Assembly (NCBI RefSeq): GCF_018812025.1
Contig: NC_063062.1
Coordinates: 40,161,840-40,225,839, forward strand
Source of the DNA: Megalobrama amblycephala
Lineage: Eukaryota > Chordata > Actinopteri > Cypriniformes > Xenocyprididae
Direction: 5' to 3'
Length of the DNA stretch: 64,000 nt
In this document: positions 62,930-64,000 of the stretch, piece by piece
Layout of the letters: every line of letters starts with the position of its first letter
How positions within the stretch are numbered: the first letter of the stretch is position 1
Translations under genes and position numbers: made by a program
Notes under the pieces: model-generated
The model's input: only the letters and a program-made list of their open reading frames with translations
Told to the model about the DNA's origin: nothing
Databases searched by the model: none

Positions 62930-64000
62930 TTAAAATAAAATAAAATATAAAATAAAATAAATAAAATGATAAAATTACGGAAAGTAATATCAATGAAAAT
63001 ACAATAAAAAATACCAAAAGAAAAAAAAAAATTATTAAATAAATAATAATAATAATAATAATAATAAAAATAAAATTAAATAACCAAAAGTAATAGCAAT
63101 AAAAAATAGAATAAAAAATACCAAAAGAAATAAAAACAGAAAAAATAAAATAAAATAAAATAAAATAAAATAAAATTATTAAAAAATTTAAATTAAATAA
63201 CAAAGTAATATAAATAAAAAATAGAATAAAAAAATACCAAAAGAAATAAAAACAGAAAAAAAATAAATAAATAAATAAAATAAAATAAAATTATTAAAAA
63301 ATTTAAATTAAATAACAAAGTAATATAAATAAAAAATAGAATAAAAAAATACCAAAAGAAATAAAAACAGAAAAAATGAAAACAATAAAATAAAATAAGG
63401 GAAACTAATATCAATAAAAAAAAGAATAAAACATATCAAAAGAAAACAAACAGAAAAAAATAATACAATAAAATAAAAAAGGCAAATGAAATATCAATAA
63501 AAATACAATAACAAATACTAAAAGAAAAAAAAGAAAAAATGATTAAATTAAAAATAAAATAAAATAAAATAAAATAAAATAACAGGAAGTAATATCAATA
63601 AAAAATACAAAAAAAAAAAAATAATAATAATAATAATAATAATTAAATTAAATTAATAAAAAAAGTCACTATAGCTTCAGATTCATGCCATCACACAGTA
63701 ATGGAAAGTCACAGCAATAATAAAAAAATAGTAAAATACATTACATCAAATTATAAAATGAAAAATGATAACCAAAACTAAATAATATAAAAATTATGAC
63801 TTAAAATAAATAAACATTGATATATCTTCTTGCCATCATGTATTTAACAATAAAGTAAAAAAAAAAAAAATACAAAAAATACAAAAAATACAAAAATAAA
63901 ATACAAATAATACAACAATACAATGCAATAAATTATTAAAAAAAAAAAAATAAAAAAAAACAAAACAAAACAAAAAAACAGTTGCGCTTCAGATTCATGC
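62930..64000. repeat. A-rich simple repeat domain with ~116-bp tandem units
   Basis: AAATAAA/AATAAAATA repeats. Within 63090-63420 a unit of about 116 bp recurs (TAGAATAAAAAAATACC at about 63221 and 63337, with a related unit near 63108). It is interrupted by the unique-looking pieces AGCTTCAGATTCATGCCATC (63673) and GCTTCAGATTCATGC (63986), which are themselves about 313 bp apart and suggest a further duplication. Confidence 0.85.

Overview
This is vertebrate genomic DNA, almost certainly from a teleost and probably a cyprinid. The basis is long introns with consensus splice sites, Tc1-like, hAT-like, piggyBac-like and Harbinger-like DNA transposon families of the kind common in cyprinid genomes, an L2-type retroposon tail, and abundant CA/TA microsatellites. 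Species cannot be fixed from the sequence alone. Nothing prokaryotic, viral or CRISPR-like is present.

One cellular gene is supported: the 3' portion of shf (SH2 domain-containing adapter protein F), on the minus strand. Five coding exons lie at 47166-47378, 26452-26595, 10488-10662, 10287-10406 and 848-1034. All splice junctions use GT/AG and all phases agree (1, 1, 2, 2), giving about 279 residues of continuous protein. These carry the Tyr-x-x-Pro linker, the proline-rich PWPPPVGQL block and a complete SH2 domain ending in PVAIRTL. The 5' exon(s) and promoter lie beyond the right edge of the window. Positions above 47378 are therefore upstream intron, and positions below 848 are 3'UTR or downstream sequence.

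The rest is intron filled with repeats. The intron at 1035-10286 holds a palindromic MITE, a Tc1 element with a nested retroposon, and a 1.4-kb TTCA-rich domain. The intron at 10663-26451 holds a 3-kb array of a 68-bp unit, a Tc1 copy nested in a TTAA-flanked element, and a piggyBac-like MITE. The intron at 26596-47165 holds several MITEs, a Harbinger remnant, a 6.8-kb array of a 23-bp unit and a TAGTA-type domain. Upstream of 47378 lie a hAT element with an internal 79-bp minisatellite, a TIR-bounded 21-bp minisatellite element, a tRNA-derived SINE, a three-level transposon nest at 56436-59330, and A-rich tracts.

The most interesting pattern is that at least two DNA transposons bounded by terminal inverted repeats (47796-49637 and 51672-52911, with a second copy of the latter family at 1-457) carry tandem arrays as their interior. 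They look like mobile carriers of minisatellites. The two copies of the 21-bp family bracket the five shf exons with their core arrays in opposite orientation. I found no convincing new protein-based system. The value of the window lies in repeat architecture and in a few candidate conserved non-coding islands.
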